Origin: Halothiobacillus neapolitanus | Lineage (GTDB): Bacteria > Pseudomonadota > Gammaproteobacteria > Halothiobacillales > Halothiobacillaceae | Assembly (NCBI GenBank): GCA_020722165.1 | Contig: DYLI01000002.1 | Location: 2,591-40,821 of the forward strand | DNA length: 38,231 nucleotides | Direction of reading: 5' to 3' | Shown: piece by piece, positions 30,768 to 38,231 of the stretch | How positions within the stretch are numbered: the stretch's first letter is position 1 | Layout of the letters: each line of letters begins with the position of its first letter | The notes under the pieces: model-generated | Database searches by the model: none | What the model was told of the DNA's origin: nothing | The model's input: only the letters and a program-made list of their open reading frames with translations | Translations under genes and position numbers: made by a program

Positions 30768-32249
30768 ATGTCAAATTGGACGGCTTTATTGAATCCTGCA
30801 CGGCGACGGGCGAGCGCGCCACAGAGTGGTGCACAAGAATCAACGCCTGCTTGGGGTAAACCATTAGCTTTGTCCTTGCCATGGCCGAATCTGTCCGGCA
30901 CAGGTGAGGTGCGTACCGAGATTGAGCGTGATTACGACCGCATCCTTTACGCAGCACCTGTCAGGCGTATGGCAGATAAAACGCAGGTGTTCCCTTTGGA
31001 GCGCAATGATGTGGTACGCACGCGCTTAACGCATTCGCATGAGGTGGCTAATTTGGCGCGCGCAGCGGGGGTGGACCTAGTGTTCAACCATGCTGTTGCA
31101 GGGGCGCGTGAACAAGCTGCGCGTGATGTACCGACCCTGTTGGCGACGCTGGGATTAGCGCATGACTTGGGTAATCCACCGTTTGGGCATCAAGGTGAGC
31201 GCGCCATGCAGGCTTGGTTTGAGCGTCATGCAGCGGTGGTGTTTGAGGCGCACTTTGGTTTGACCGAGGCGATGCGTCTGGATTTTCTGCGTTTCGAGGG
31301 CAATGCACAAACCTTACGCCTGCTCACCAAGCTACAAATTATCAATGACGATTATGGCCTGAATTTGAGTTATGCCACATTAGCGGCTTTGCTGAAATAT
31401 CCGGTGGCTTCGAATGCGGTGGATAAGTCGCAGCCTGTGCGGCGGAAGCATGGTTTTTTTCAATCGGAAGCGCGCCTGGTTGAAGAAGTTTGGGCGGCGA
31501 CCGGTTTGCCCGCAGGGCAACGTCATCCGTTGACGTTTGTGTTGGAGGCGTGTGATGACATTGCGTATTGCGTGTTGGACGCGGAAGACGCGGTAAAAAA
31601 ACGTCTGGTGTCCTTCCACGATATCTTGGCTTTTTTGCGTCATGGCGCGGGGCAGAATGCTACGGTCGCATGGGTGTGTAATGAAGCTGAGCGCGAGCAT
31701 GTGGTCTATCGTGAAGCGGGCTTGTCGCCTGCGGAGTTAAACGATATTTCCATGCAAGTCTTTCGTATTCGTGCCATGGGTGTGTTGATGCGCGCGCTGA
31801 CCGAAGCCTGGCTGCGTCAGCAGCAAGCCATACTGGACGGTGAATTTGTGGGCGAGTTGCTGGAGTCCTCGTCAGCGGGAGTGTTTATTGCAACGCTGCG
31901 CCAATTCAATCAGCGCCATGTCTATCGTCACCCCAGCGTGCTTAAAGTTGAGCTGCGCGGCTTTGAGGTGATTCATGAGTTGATGGATATGTTGTGGTTT
32001 GCGATTACGGATCGCGATCCCGGCTCACCCGCCGAAGCCCCTCGGCGTTCGCCATTTGCCTCGTATGCCTATGGTCGCATGTCGGAGAATTATCGCCGCG
32101 TATTTGAATCCCCGCGCAACCCGATGCCGCTGCGTTATCGCGAGGCGCAACTACTCACCGACATGATTGCAGGTATGACGGATTCTTACGCCGTGGCAAT
32201 GTGCGAGGAGCTGCGACCGCATTTTCGTGCGGTTGCAAAGCGAGTTTGA
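30768..32249 (+). CDS. dgt: Deoxyguanosinetriphosphate triphosphohydrolase-like protein (HD domain)
   Basis: This 493-residue HD-superfamily enzyme of the Dgt family hydrolyses dGTP (or other dNTPs) to the deoxynucleoside and triphosphate. It has RRMADKTQVFPLERNDVVRTRLTHSHEVAN in parts (first His), LGLAHDLGNPPFGHQGE (the HD pair), FEGNAQTLRLLTKL, EACDDIAYCVLDAEDAV with the metal-ligand Asp, and a C-terminal domain. The ATG at 30768 was chosen over an in-frame TTG at 30765 since GGAGG (30755-30759) is 8 bases before. It is followed after 21 bases by a second HD hydrolase (yfbR), so both may be co-transcribed. Whether it hydrolyses dGTP or another nucleotide is not shown. Confidence 0.9.
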   Translation: MSNWTALLNPARRRASAPQSGAQESTPAWGKPLALSLPWPNLSGTGEVRTEIERDYDRILYAAPVRRMADKTQVFPLERNDVVRTRLTHSHEVANLARAAGVDLVFNHAVAGAREQAARDVPTLLATLGLAHDLGNPPFGHQGERAMQAWFERHAAVVFEAHFGLTEAMRLDFLRFEGNAQTLRLLTKLQIINDDYGLNLSYATLAALLKYPVASNAVDKSQPVRRKHGFFQSEARLVEEVWAATGLPAGQRHPLTFVLEACDDIAYCVLDAEDAVKKRLVSFHDILAFLRHGAGQNATVAWVCNEAEREHVVYREAGLSPAELNDISMQVFRIRAMGVLMRALTEAWLRQQQAILDGEFVGELLESSSAGVFIATLRQFNQRHVYRHPSVLKVELRGFEVIHELMDMLWFAITDRDPGSPAEAPRRSPFASYAYGRMSENYRRVFESPRNPMPLRYREAQLLTDMIAGMTDSYAVAMCEELRPHFRAVAKRV

Positions 32250-32270
32250 GTTTAATTGAGGTTAAAAATA

Positions 32271-32888
32271 ATGAGCACATCCAGTCCATTTTTTGCCATG
32301 CTGTCAAGGATGCGCCTAATTCAGCGCTGGGGATTAATGCGCAATACCCGTGTGGAAAACGTGCAGGAACACAGCCTTCAAGTGGCGGTGATCGCTCATG
32401 CGCTGGCGCTGATTAGCAACCGCCACTATGCAGGCACGTTTAATGCCGAGCGCGTGGCGGTTTTGGGCATGTTCCATGACGCGAGCGAGATTCTCACCGG
32501 CGATTTGCCCACGCCGGTGAAATATGGCAGTGAGGCGATTCGTGACGCCTACAAAACGCTGGAGCATCAGGCGGAGCGGCGCTTGCTTGAACTGTTGCCC
32601 GATGATTTGCGCGCGGATTACGCCCCGTTGCTGGATAGCCAACAGGTTGACCCCGCAGAGCAGCGTTTGGTGAAGGCCGCCGATAGCCTGGCCGGGTATT
32701 TGAAGTGCGTGGAAGAGGCCAGCGCGGGGAATAACGAATTTCGCCATGCCGAGCGTGCTCAGTTGGCGAAAATTGAGGAGTTGGCGCTTGAGCTGCCTGC
32801 GGCGCGTGACTTTATGCAGCGGTATGTGCCGGCGTTTTCCCTGTCATTGGATGAAATTAGCCACGCGCCGTTTCAGTCTCAGGCGTGA
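32271..32888 (+). CDS. yfbR: 5'-deoxynucleotidase YfbR-like HD phosphohydrolase
   Basis: YfbR hydrolyses deoxyribonucleoside 5'-monophosphates (dAMP, dGMP, dUMP and others). The 205-residue product matches E. coli YfbR over its whole length: FFAMLSRMRLIQRWGLMRNT, VENVQEHSLQVAVIAHALA (metal His), MFHDASEILTGDLPTPVKY (HD pair and substrate loop), VKAADSLAGYLKCVEEASAGNNEF (metal Asp) and the VPAFSLSLDEIS tail, all quoted in part. The ATG at 32271 has GAGG upstream. An in-frame start five codons earlier (32256) was rejected. It ends 11 bases from the convergent transhydrogenase-like gene. Confidence 0.93.
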   Translation: MSTSSPFFAMLSRMRLIQRWGLMRNTRVENVQEHSLQVAVIAHALALISNRHYAGTFNAERVAVLGMFHDASEILTGDLPTPVKYGSEAIRDAYKTLEHQAERRLLELLPDDLRADYAPLLDSQQVDPAEQRLVKAADSLAGYLKCVEEASAGNNEFRHAERAQLAKIEELALELPAARDFMQRYVPAFSLSLDEISHAPFQSQA

Positions 32889-32899
32889 GGATTACCGGC

Positions 32900-34228
32900 C
32901 TACGTCGGTTTCAAGCGTTGATTGAGCTGCTCCAGCCCACCGCGAGCGTCGCTTTGTAGCACATAGACATGCGTGTCATTGAGCAGCGGATTGTCCATGC
33001 CACTAAAGCCTTGCGTTTGCGTGAGTATCAGCACGACTTTCGCGCTCGCTTCAAGGATGCTTAGATTGGGGATGTCCGCGTTGGCACGCTGCGGGTTAAT
33101 CAAGTCGTGTGCACCAATGCTTAAGGTGAGCGCCGGAATAGGCTGTTCACCGCTCCAGTGTTCGATCAGCATGCTTTCATCGATGCCCGATTCGCGCAGG
33201 AGTAAAGCGAGTTGCCCCGGCAAGCGTCCAGCCAGCGGATGCGCCAGCACTCGAACCTGTGTGCTGCGTTGACTAAGCCGCTTGGCCAGGTGCACCAATT
33301 CATCACAGCCCTCGGCGGCAATGCAGCCAAAGCCGGGAATAAGCAAAATATCCTGTGCCTGTTCAAGCTCCAGTGCGAGTTGCTCTAAGGTCATGGGGCG
33401 TTCGGGTGCAGCAGGTTCAGTCACAGCCTCGCTGGCTGTGGCACGCGCACCCCAAAGTAATTTGGAAAGCGGCATATTCACCTGCCGTCCAAGCTCCGAG
33501 CTTAGAATCAAAGTCAGAGCGGCGGAGAGTATGCCGGTCGCCAACAATGGGGCAAGCTCCAACGCAATACCGAGCAACGCCATGCTTAAACCGGTTAAAA
33601 CGCCCAGCCACGAAGCAGCAAGAGGCGCTTCGCGTTCGGCCAGCGGCAGGCTGAAGACGATGCCGGAAAGCGTCGCAAGAATGAAAAAACTCATTTGCCA
33701 GAGGATGTGAACCTTCATGCCGCTGGCAAGTAGGCCGCCCAAGACCAGCGTACAGAGCAGCAAAACCACGCCAATCCAGGATTGCGAAGCATGGCGCAAT
33801 ACATGCGGCAAAAGATGACTCAAACGCAAATGCGCCACGGCGGCACCCGCTGCCGAAAATGCACCGAGTAGCACGCTGAGATTGGCCAGCCCCAGAGTCA
33901 AACCCGGCTCAAGCAGCTGCTCCAGCATGGCCATACCGGCCACCAAGGCCGTGGCCGCGCCGGCCAAGCCATGCAGTAAAGCTAAGCGCGCCGGGAGATG
34001 GCTTAGCGTGGAGATGAGACCCAGAATGAAGGCCAAGCCCAACCCCAAAGCCAGCGCGCTCATCATCAGTAGCTGATTTTCGCCACCACCCAGCAGGATA
34101 GGCACGAGAACGGCCGCGCCAAAACCTGTGGCAAACCACGGGAAGGCGTGCCGCCCGGCGTGCATGCGTTGCAGTCCAATCAGCATCAGCAAGCCCGCCA
34201 GCGCGAGGCCAAGATTCATGTCATTCAT
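32900..34228 (-). CDS. Divergent PntB-like membrane protein (transhydrogenase beta type), NADP motif lost
   Basis: The 442-residue product has about nine membrane helices (1-270), a linker, and a C-terminal dinucleotide-fold domain (about 290-440). The layout is that of the transhydrogenase beta subunit (domains II and III). PntB-like blocks include ALLHGLAGAA (His91 of E. coli is kept), PGFGCIAAEGC, HPLAGRLPGQL, GAHDLINP and GFSGMDNPLL. The Lys-Arg-Ser segment of E. coli PntB (residues 424-426) that holds NADP(H) reads Ile-Leu-Thr here (401-403), Tyr431 is Phe, Asn222 of helix 13 is Gly, and Asp213 is Glu. So normal transhydrogenase activity is doubtful. The start overlaps the upstream gene; 34219 is an alternative ATG. 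It lies in the operon trxB, PntA2-like, PntB-like. Confidence 0.78.
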   Translation of the reverse strand: MNDMNLGLALAGLLMLIGLQRMHAGRHAFPWFATGFGAAVLVPILLGGGENQLLMMSALALGLGLAFILGLISTLSHLPARLALLHGLAGAATALVAGMAMLEQLLEPGLTLGLANLSVLLGAFSAAGAAVAHLRLSHLLPHVLRHASQSWIGVVLLLCTLVLGGLLASGMKVHILWQMSFFILATLSGIVFSLPLAEREAPLAASWLGVLTGLSMALLGIALELAPLLATGILSAALTLILSSELGRQVNMPLSKLLWGARATASEAVTEPAAPERPMTLEQLALELEQAQDILLIPGFGCIAAEGCDELVHLAKRLSQRSTQVRVLAHPLAGRLPGQLALLLRESGIDESMLIEHWSGEQPIPALTLSIGAHDLINPQRANADIPNLSILEASAKVVLILTQTQGFSGMDNPLLNDTHVYVLQSDARGGLEQLNQRLKPT

Positions 34229-34568
34229 GCGGGCTGGCTGTACTCGTTGATTCGGTAGGCGTGCTGGCAGGCGTAGCATTAATCGTGTTTACGATATTGG
34301 TTTGCCCAAGCTTTTCAATGCGATACAGCCAGATCAGCGCACCCATGCCGGAAGCACTGGCGACCAGAATAGCGATAAATCCGGCGGCCAAGCCAAAAAC
34401 CGTGTTGCTGTCACCGAACAACAACATGGCGGCGGGCAGGGTCATGGCATTGAGTAGCAGCGCGGCACTTAGCCAGCGAAGCTGACTCTCCAGGCGCACC
34501 TGTGCAGCCCACACCTGCCCAAGCAGGGCGGCGACCAGGGCAATCGTCAGTGCTGCGCCTATGTCCAC
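34221..34568 (-). CDS. PntA2-like three-helix membrane protein
   Basis: This 115-residue protein has three hydrophobic helices (about 3-22, 33-52, 58-82) and an Asn/Thr/Ser/Pro-rich tail. The segment FIAILVASASGMGALIWLYR resembles the last helix of E. coli PntA (FIAVLIASINIFGGF), and the order of helices fits the membrane domain of the alpha subunit (PntAb/PntA2). The large cytoplasmic NAD(H)-binding domain I is absent from the gene and from the window. The start is a GTG at 34568, three bases after the trxB stop, without a Shine-Dalgarno. Eight bases overlap the PntB-like start. With PntB-like it may form a membrane module; its function is unknown. Confidence 0.6.
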   Translation of the reverse strand: MDIGAALTIALVAALLGQVWAAQVRLESQLRWLSAALLLNAMTLPAAMLLFGDSNTVFGLAAGFIAILVASASGMGALIWLYRIEKLGQTNIVNTINATPASTPTESTSTASPHE

Positions 34569-34571
34569 GGT

Positions 34572-35525
34572 TTAGTGGCAGCCGTCGAGGAAGCGTTCGG
34601 CATCCAGCGCCGCCATGCAGCCGCTCCCCGCCGAGGTAATGGCCTGGCGGTAGATATGGTCGGCCACATCGCCAGCGGCGAATACGCCTTCGACGCTGGT
34701 TTGGGTGGCGTTGCCTTCCGTGCCACTGTGGACTTTAAGGTAGCCATCTTTCATGTCCAGTTGACCGTCGAAAATGCCGCTGTTCGGGGTGTGGCCAATG
34801 GCCACGAATACGCCAGTCAGGGCAATGTCGGAGGTTGTGCCGTCGTTGACGTTTTTAATCCGGATGCCAGTCACGCCTGTTTCGTCACCAAGAATTTCAT
34901 CGGTGGCACTGTGGTAGTGAAGGGTCACATTGCCGCTCTTGGCCTTTTCCAGCAGGCGGTCGGAGAGGATTTTCTCGGAACGGAAGCTGTCGCGGCGGTG
35001 AATGACATGTACATGGCGGGCGATATTGGCGAGGTAAAGCGCTTCTTCAACCGCTGTGTTGCCGCCGCCGATCACGCATACATCCTGACCGCGATAGAAA
35101 AAGCCGTCGCAGGTGGCGCAGGCCGACACGCCGCGCCCCTTGAAGGCCTCTTCGGATGGGATGCCCAGGTATTTGGCGCTCGCTCCGGTGGCGATAATCA
35201 GCGCGTCGCAGGAATAGCTGGCTGAGTCACCCTTGAGCACAAATGGGCGCTTGGAAAGATCGACGCTAGTGATATGGTCAAACGTGATGCAGGTGCCGAA
35301 GCGTTCGGCATGTTGCTGCATCCGTTCCATTAGTGCCGGGCCGGTCAGCCCATGTACGTCTCCCGGCCAGTTATCGACCTCGGTGGTGGTGGTGAGCTGG
35401 CCGCCCATCTGCATTCCGGTAATCAGCAGTGGTGCAAGGTTGGCGCGCGCCGCGTACACGGCAGCGGTGTAACCCGCAGGGCCGGAGCCGAGGATAATCA
35501 GGCGAGAGTGGTTGCTATGGCTCAT
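34572..35525 (-). CDS. trxB: Thioredoxin reductase
   Basis: TrxB uses NADPH and FAD to reduce thioredoxin. The 317-residue flavoprotein has the FAD Rossmann motif LGSGPAGYTAAVYAAR (about 12-27), the redox-active CATC in SACATCDGFFYRG, the NADP-binding motif GGGNTAVEEALYLA with the HRRDSFR basic residues for the 2'-phosphate, and the C-terminal FAD loop GVFAAGDVADH. All key residues are intact. The ATG at 35525 was chosen since it fits the family start; an earlier ATG (35570) is unlikely. It leads the operon with the two PntA2-/PntB-like genes. Its substrate could include the thioredoxin at 4883-5323. Confidence 0.96.
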   Translation of the reverse strand: MSHSNHSRLIILGSGPAGYTAAVYAARANLAPLLITGMQMGGQLTTTTEVDNWPGDVHGLTGPALMERMQQHAERFGTCITFDHITSVDLSKRPFVLKGDSASYSCDALIIATGASAKYLGIPSEEAFKGRGVSACATCDGFFYRGQDVCVIGGGNTAVEEALYLANIARHVHVIHRRDSFRSEKILSDRLLEKAKSGNVTLHYHSATDEILGDETGVTGIRIKNVNDGTTSDIALTGVFVAIGHTPNSGIFDGQLDMKDGYLKVHSGTEGNATQTSVEGVFAAGDVADHIYRQAITSAGSGCMAALDAERFLDGCH

Positions 35526-35582
35526 GGGGTGAATCTCGTAGTGATTTTGATGGGGTGTATTTAGCCACAATGCGTGTCAGGT

Positions 35583-36377
35583 TCACAGAGGCGTGTGGCT
35601 TGCCTGCAAGTCGGGAATCAGCCAGCGGTCGTGTTGATCGTGAATTTGGCGCAATTTAAAACCATAAACAGCTTCAAGATTTGCGGGGGTGAGCAGTTCT
35701 TCGACGCGACCCGCTTGCCACGCGCCATTATCTTTGATGAGTAGCGCGTGAGTGCAGCTGCGCAAAGCCATATTGGGATCATGTAGGCTCATAAGCAGGC
35801 CATGACCTTGTTCGGCGAGGCTTTTTAGTTGGTGCAAAATGCACCACTGCCATGGCATGTCCAGGTGGTTGAGCGGCTCGTCCAGCAGCATCAGCGGCGG
35901 ATTTTGCGCCAGTAAGGTGGCGATACCCAAACGACGCCGCTCGCCGCCGGAAAGACTGTTGACGCGGCGCGGTTCAAAGCCCTGCAAGCCGCAGGTGTTG
36001 AGCGCGTTTTGCACGATGCTCGCGTCATCCATCGAGCCATCTGACCAGCGTTCGATGTGGGGATGGCGACCCGATTGCGCGGCCTCAAGCACGCTGGCTT
36101 CAAAGCCTTCGCTGGCATCCTGGGTGAGCAGACCGACATGGCGGGCGCGTTGGCGTGGTTTCCAGTCGGCTAGCGCGTGCTCAAGCAGTTTGATGTGGCC
36201 GTGGTGCACCGGACGAATCCCGGCGAGGGTGTGCAGCAAGGTGGTTTTGCCCGCGCCATTGCGCCCTAGTAATGCCCAACATTCGCCGGGTCGGATCGTG
36301 AGTTCGAGAGCGTCAAACAGGATTTTTTCGCCCTGTTTGAGCGTTAAATCATGCACTTGCAGCAAGAGTTCGCTCAT
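35583..36377 (-). CDS. ABC importer ATPase, FecE/BtuD-type
   Basis: This 264-residue nucleotide-binding protein of an iron-siderophore, haem or vitamin B12 importer has Walker A GRNGAGKTT, the Q-loop region VGLLTQDASE, signature LSGGERRRLGIA, Walker B PLMLLDEPLNHLD and the switch His in LMSLHDPNMA. It works with the adjacent FecCD-type permease: its ATG overlaps that gene's stop (ATGA, 36374-36377). The substrate cannot be told from the ATPase. No periplasmic binding protein or TonB receptor is in this window; they may lie elsewhere. Confidence 0.88.
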   Translation of the reverse strand: MSELLLQVHDLTLKQGEKILFDALELTIRPGECWALLGRNGAGKTTLLHTLAGIRPVHHGHIKLLEHALADWKPRQRARHVGLLTQDASEGFEASVLEAAQSGRHPHIERWSDGSMDDASIVQNALNTCGLQGFEPRRVNSLSGGERRRLGIATLLAQNPPLMLLDEPLNHLDMPWQWCILHQLKSLAEQGHGLLMSLHDPNMALRSCTHALLIKDNGAWQAGRVEELLTPANLEAVYGFKLRQIHDQHDRWLIPDLQASHTPL

Positions 36378-37348
36378 GACTTGCCTTCCCGATAGAGCAG
36401 GGCGAGAAACAGCGGCGCGCCGATAAGCGCAATTAAGGCTCCGGCGGGCAGTTGTTGCGGCGCAATCAGGGTGCGTGCCAATACATCAGCCAGCATGACC
36501 AGGCTACCGCCGAGAAGAATGGCGCTAGGCAGGGCAAAACGATGATCGGCTCCGACCAGTAAACGTGCCAGATGCGGCGCGAGCAGGCCGACAAAGCCAA
36601 TGCTGCCCGCAGTAATCACGGCCAAGGCGGTGGCGACGGCGGCGAGCAAATACGCCCCCCAGCGCAGTTCGCGCACTGCCACGCCGAGGGAGGCGGCGCT
36701 GGCTTCGCCACGGGTGAGGATATTCAAATCACGCGCAAAGGGCAGGGTGAGCGCGGTCAAAACACCCAAGCCAATCAAGGCCAGCCACGGGGCGGGCGCG
36801 CCGGATAAATCGCCCATCAGCCAGAACAACATGCCGCGCAGAGCCGTTTCCGGGGCAAGCGCGAGCAGCAGGGTAATCACCGCGCCAAGCGCAGAGGCGA
36901 GCACCACGCCGGTGAGTAACAGGCGCTGGCGTGTCCATGCGCCCTCGCCATGCGCGAGGCCAATCACTAAAAGCAGCGCGGCAAACGCACCCGAGGCCGC
37001 ACCAAGATGCTGCATCAATAGTGGCAGGCCAAGCAAAATGGCAAGTAGCGCCCCCACCGCTGCACCACCGGAAATGCCCAAGATGTATGGGTCAGCCAGC
37101 GGATTGCGCGTGAGCACCTGAATCAGCGATCCTGCCAGCGCCAGTAGGCCGCCCGCTGCAAAGGCGGCGAGCACGCGCGGCAGGCGTAGTTGCATGACAA
37201 TGCTGTGTTCAAGCTGTTCTGCGCTATCGGCCATAAAGAACGGCCACACCCAGCCGCTACTGCCAAAGCCTAGGTTAGCCAGAAGAATGCCGGCGCTGGC
37301 AATGAGCAATAAAGTGAGAACCAGGATAGGGCGGAGGGTGAGGCGCAT
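36374..37348 (-). CDS. ABC importer permease, FecCD/BtuC family
   Basis: This 324-residue inner-membrane permease has about ten transmembrane helices and belongs to the BtuC/FecCD/FhuB family. Landmarks are MQLRLPRVLAAFAAGGLLALAGSLIQ, TRNPLADPYILGISGGAAVGA, LTGVVLASALGA, and SIGFVGLLAPHLARLLVGADHRFALPSAILLGG, quoted in parts; GFVGLLAPHLAR is the cytoplasmic loop that meets the ATPase. The ATG at 37348 gives a typical N-terminus; 37384 is an earlier alternative. Together with the ATPase it makes an importer core. The 100-base gap to the sulfurtransferase contains a terminator. Confidence 0.88.
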   Translation of the reverse strand: MRLTLRPILVLTLLLIASAGILLANLGFGSSGWVWPFFMADSAEQLEHSIVMQLRLPRVLAAFAAGGLLALAGSLIQVLTRNPLADPYILGISGGAAVGALLAILLGLPLLMQHLGAASGAFAALLLVIGLAHGEGAWTRQRLLLTGVVLASALGAVITLLLALAPETALRGMLFWLMGDLSGAPAPWLALIGLGVLTALTLPFARDLNILTRGEASAASLGVAVRELRWGAYLLAAVATALAVITAGSIGFVGLLAPHLARLLVGADHRFALPSAILLGGSLVMLADVLARTLIAPQQLPAGALIALIGAPLFLALLYREGKS

Positions 37349-37388
37349 GGTGGGGAGTCTACAGGGCGCTGGTGGGGGTATCAAAATG

Positions 37389-37422
37389 AAAAAACCCGCG
37401 CCAGAGGCCTCCGGCGCGGGTT
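37389..37422 (-). terminator. Intrinsic terminator after the sulfurtransferase gene
   Basis: On the minus strand a 10-bp stem AACCCGCGCC and GGCGCGGGTT (plus-strand 37393-37402 and 37413-37422) with a 10-base loop is followed by a T run (plus-strand A run 37389-37394). It lies 26 bases past the sulfurtransferase stop and 40 bases before the ABC permease start, so that operon needs its own promoter. Confidence 0.88.
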
Positions 37423-37448
37423 GTGAAGCGTGTTTGAACAGCGAGTGT

Positions 37449-38231
37449 TTACTTCACGTCAGTCGAACCGGTCGGGTTGACGATCGGTAGATTCAGTTTG
37501 TTACCCCATTCCATCCAAGAGCTTTCGTAGTTGCCGACATTGACACCTTGCTCGCGCAATACAAAATATTCCAAAGCGGAGGCAAGTCCCTTGGAGCAAT
37601 ACGCGATGACCTGGGTGTCTTTGGGGATGTTGCCGTAGAGCGCACGCAGCTCCTCCTTGGAACGTAGGTGACCATCGTCAGTGAGGTTCAGGTTCACGGG
37701 AACGTTGCGTGCATTAGGGATGTGCCCCGAGCGATAGGCTTCGGATTTCAGGCCGCTGTAGTGCTCGCCGTCGCGTGCATCAAGGATAATGTAGGGCTTG
37801 GAGCCGTTCAGGGCTTGATCGATATCGAACCAAGTTTTCACGGCTTTTCTGTTGGTCTGGGTGCGGTAGTCAGAAATGTCGATGCGTGGTGTCTCTTGCG
37901 TGAGCTTTCCGCCATTGGCTTGCCATGCCTGAAGTCCACCGTCCAACAAGCGAGCTTTTTGATGGCCGTTCATTTCCAGCATCCAGAAGACGCGCGCGGC
38001 TGGCACCATATTGGTGCCATCGTAAACCACCACAAGATCACTATTTTTCAGCCCGATGCTTTGGAATAGCAGCTTGGCGCGCTCGGCGGCGAGTACAAGG
38101 CCACTTTTGGAAATATCCTGAAAGGTGCTTCTGTAGGGCAGGTTGCGCGCGCCGGGAATGTGTCCTTGCTGATATTCAGCCGCCGGGCGGGCATCAATCA
38201 ACACGACATTGCTTTGCTGCATCAGGTTGGC
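37449..38231 (-). CDS. Two-domain sulfurtransferase (thiosulfate sulfurtransferase/rhodanese), N-terminus cut by window end
   Basis: Two tandem rhodanese domains are visible. The first has VVLIDARPAAEYQQGHIPGARNLPY and VVVYDGTN, in which the catalytic Cys place holds Asp, as in the inactive first domain of this family. The second (about 130-250 of the visible part) has YIILDARDGEHYSGL, SGHIPNARNVPVNLN and VIAYCSKGLASALEYFVLREQG with the persulfide-forming Cys in the YCSKG loop, all quoted in part. The family moves sulfane sulfur, often from thiosulfate to cyanide or thiols. The frame stays open to the last base of the window (ANL precedes the first Met), so the true start and any signal peptide are outside. 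The terminator at 37389-37422 follows its stop. Confidence 0.88.
   Translation of the reverse strand, partial: ANLMQQSNVVLIDARPAAEYQQGHIPGARNLPYRSTFQDISKSGLVLAAERAKLLFQSIGLKNSDLVVVYDGTNMVPAARVFWMLEMNGHQKARLLDGGLQAWQANGGKLTQETPRIDISDYRTQTNRKAVKTWFDIDQALNGSKPYIILDARDGEHYSGLKSEAYRSGHIPNARNVPVNLNLTDDGHLRSKEELRALYGNIPKDTQVIAYCSKGLASALEYFVLREQGVNVGNYESSWMEWGNKLNLPIVNPTGSTDVK

Overview
The window reads as chromosomal DNA from a respiring, sulfur-metabolising proteobacterium, most likely a gammaproteobacterium of the sulfur-oxidiser type (Halothiobacillus-like lifestyle; family assignment is a guess). The reasons are a yibN-grxC-secB-gpsA block facing an envC gene as in Escherichia coli, yfbR and trmO homologues, EF-P with its rhamnosyltransferase EarP, a thiosulfate dehydrogenase pair (tsdBA), several rhodanese-type sulfurtransferases and a BigR/SqrR/YgaV-like persulfide-type regulator. 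Coding density is high. I saw no rRNA, tRNA, CRISPR array, insertion sequence or prophage.

Layout. 1-2610 (minus): esterase, earP, efp, ending in a strong terminator. 2632-3351 (plus): trmO. 3348-6621 (minus): an operon read from 6621 downward: ArsR-family regulator, DUF2892 membrane protein, membrane-anchored rhodanese, glutaredoxin, thioredoxin, secB, gpsA. 6651-10304 (plus): envC-like murein hydrolase activator, ctpA protease, and a YajL/DJ-1 protein. 10358-14310 (minus): nitrogen uptake, torF-glnK-amtB behind a probable sigma-54 promoter, plus a second ammonium transporter beyond a terminator. 14645-16390 (plus): ubiK and comM. 16427-20578 (minus): NodIJ-type ABC exporter, a MASE1-PAS-GGDEF diguanylate cyclase and a small HAD protein. 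20641-23225 (minus): an exported TPR protein and tsdBA. 23372-30644 (plus): the complete F1Fo ATP synthase operon (atpZ-like, atpI, B, E, F, H, A, G, D, C) with a terminator. 30768-32888 (plus): two HD-domain nucleotide hydrolases (dgt-like, yfbR). 32900-35525 (minus): trxB followed by a divergent transhydrogenase-like membrane module. 35583-37348 (minus): FecCD/BtuCD-type ABC importer. 37449-38231 (minus): a two-domain sulfurtransferase cut by the window end.

How the parts fit. Thiosulfate oxidation by TsdA/TsdB would feed electrons to the respiratory chain, and the ATP synthase would use the resulting gradient. The ArsR-rhodanese-Grx-Trx operon looks like a reactive-sulfur and thiol homeostasis unit fused in cis to the secB/gpsA housekeeping operon. 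TrxB supplies reducing power to thioredoxin. The torF-glnK-amtB group is a nitrogen-limitation unit.

The most unusual items are: (1) the PntA2-like/PntB-like pair downstream of trxB, which lacks the NAD(H)-binding subunit and has lost the Lys-Arg-Ser segment used for NADP(H) binding; (2) the persulfide-type regulator heading the yibN-grxC-trx-secB-gpsA operon with a palindromic candidate operator; (3) the Trp32/Glu65/Ser66 ion-site pattern in the ATP synthase c subunit; (4) a sigma-54/IHF/NtrC-like site array upstream of torF-glnK-amtB. Most remaining genes are ordinary housekeeping genes.
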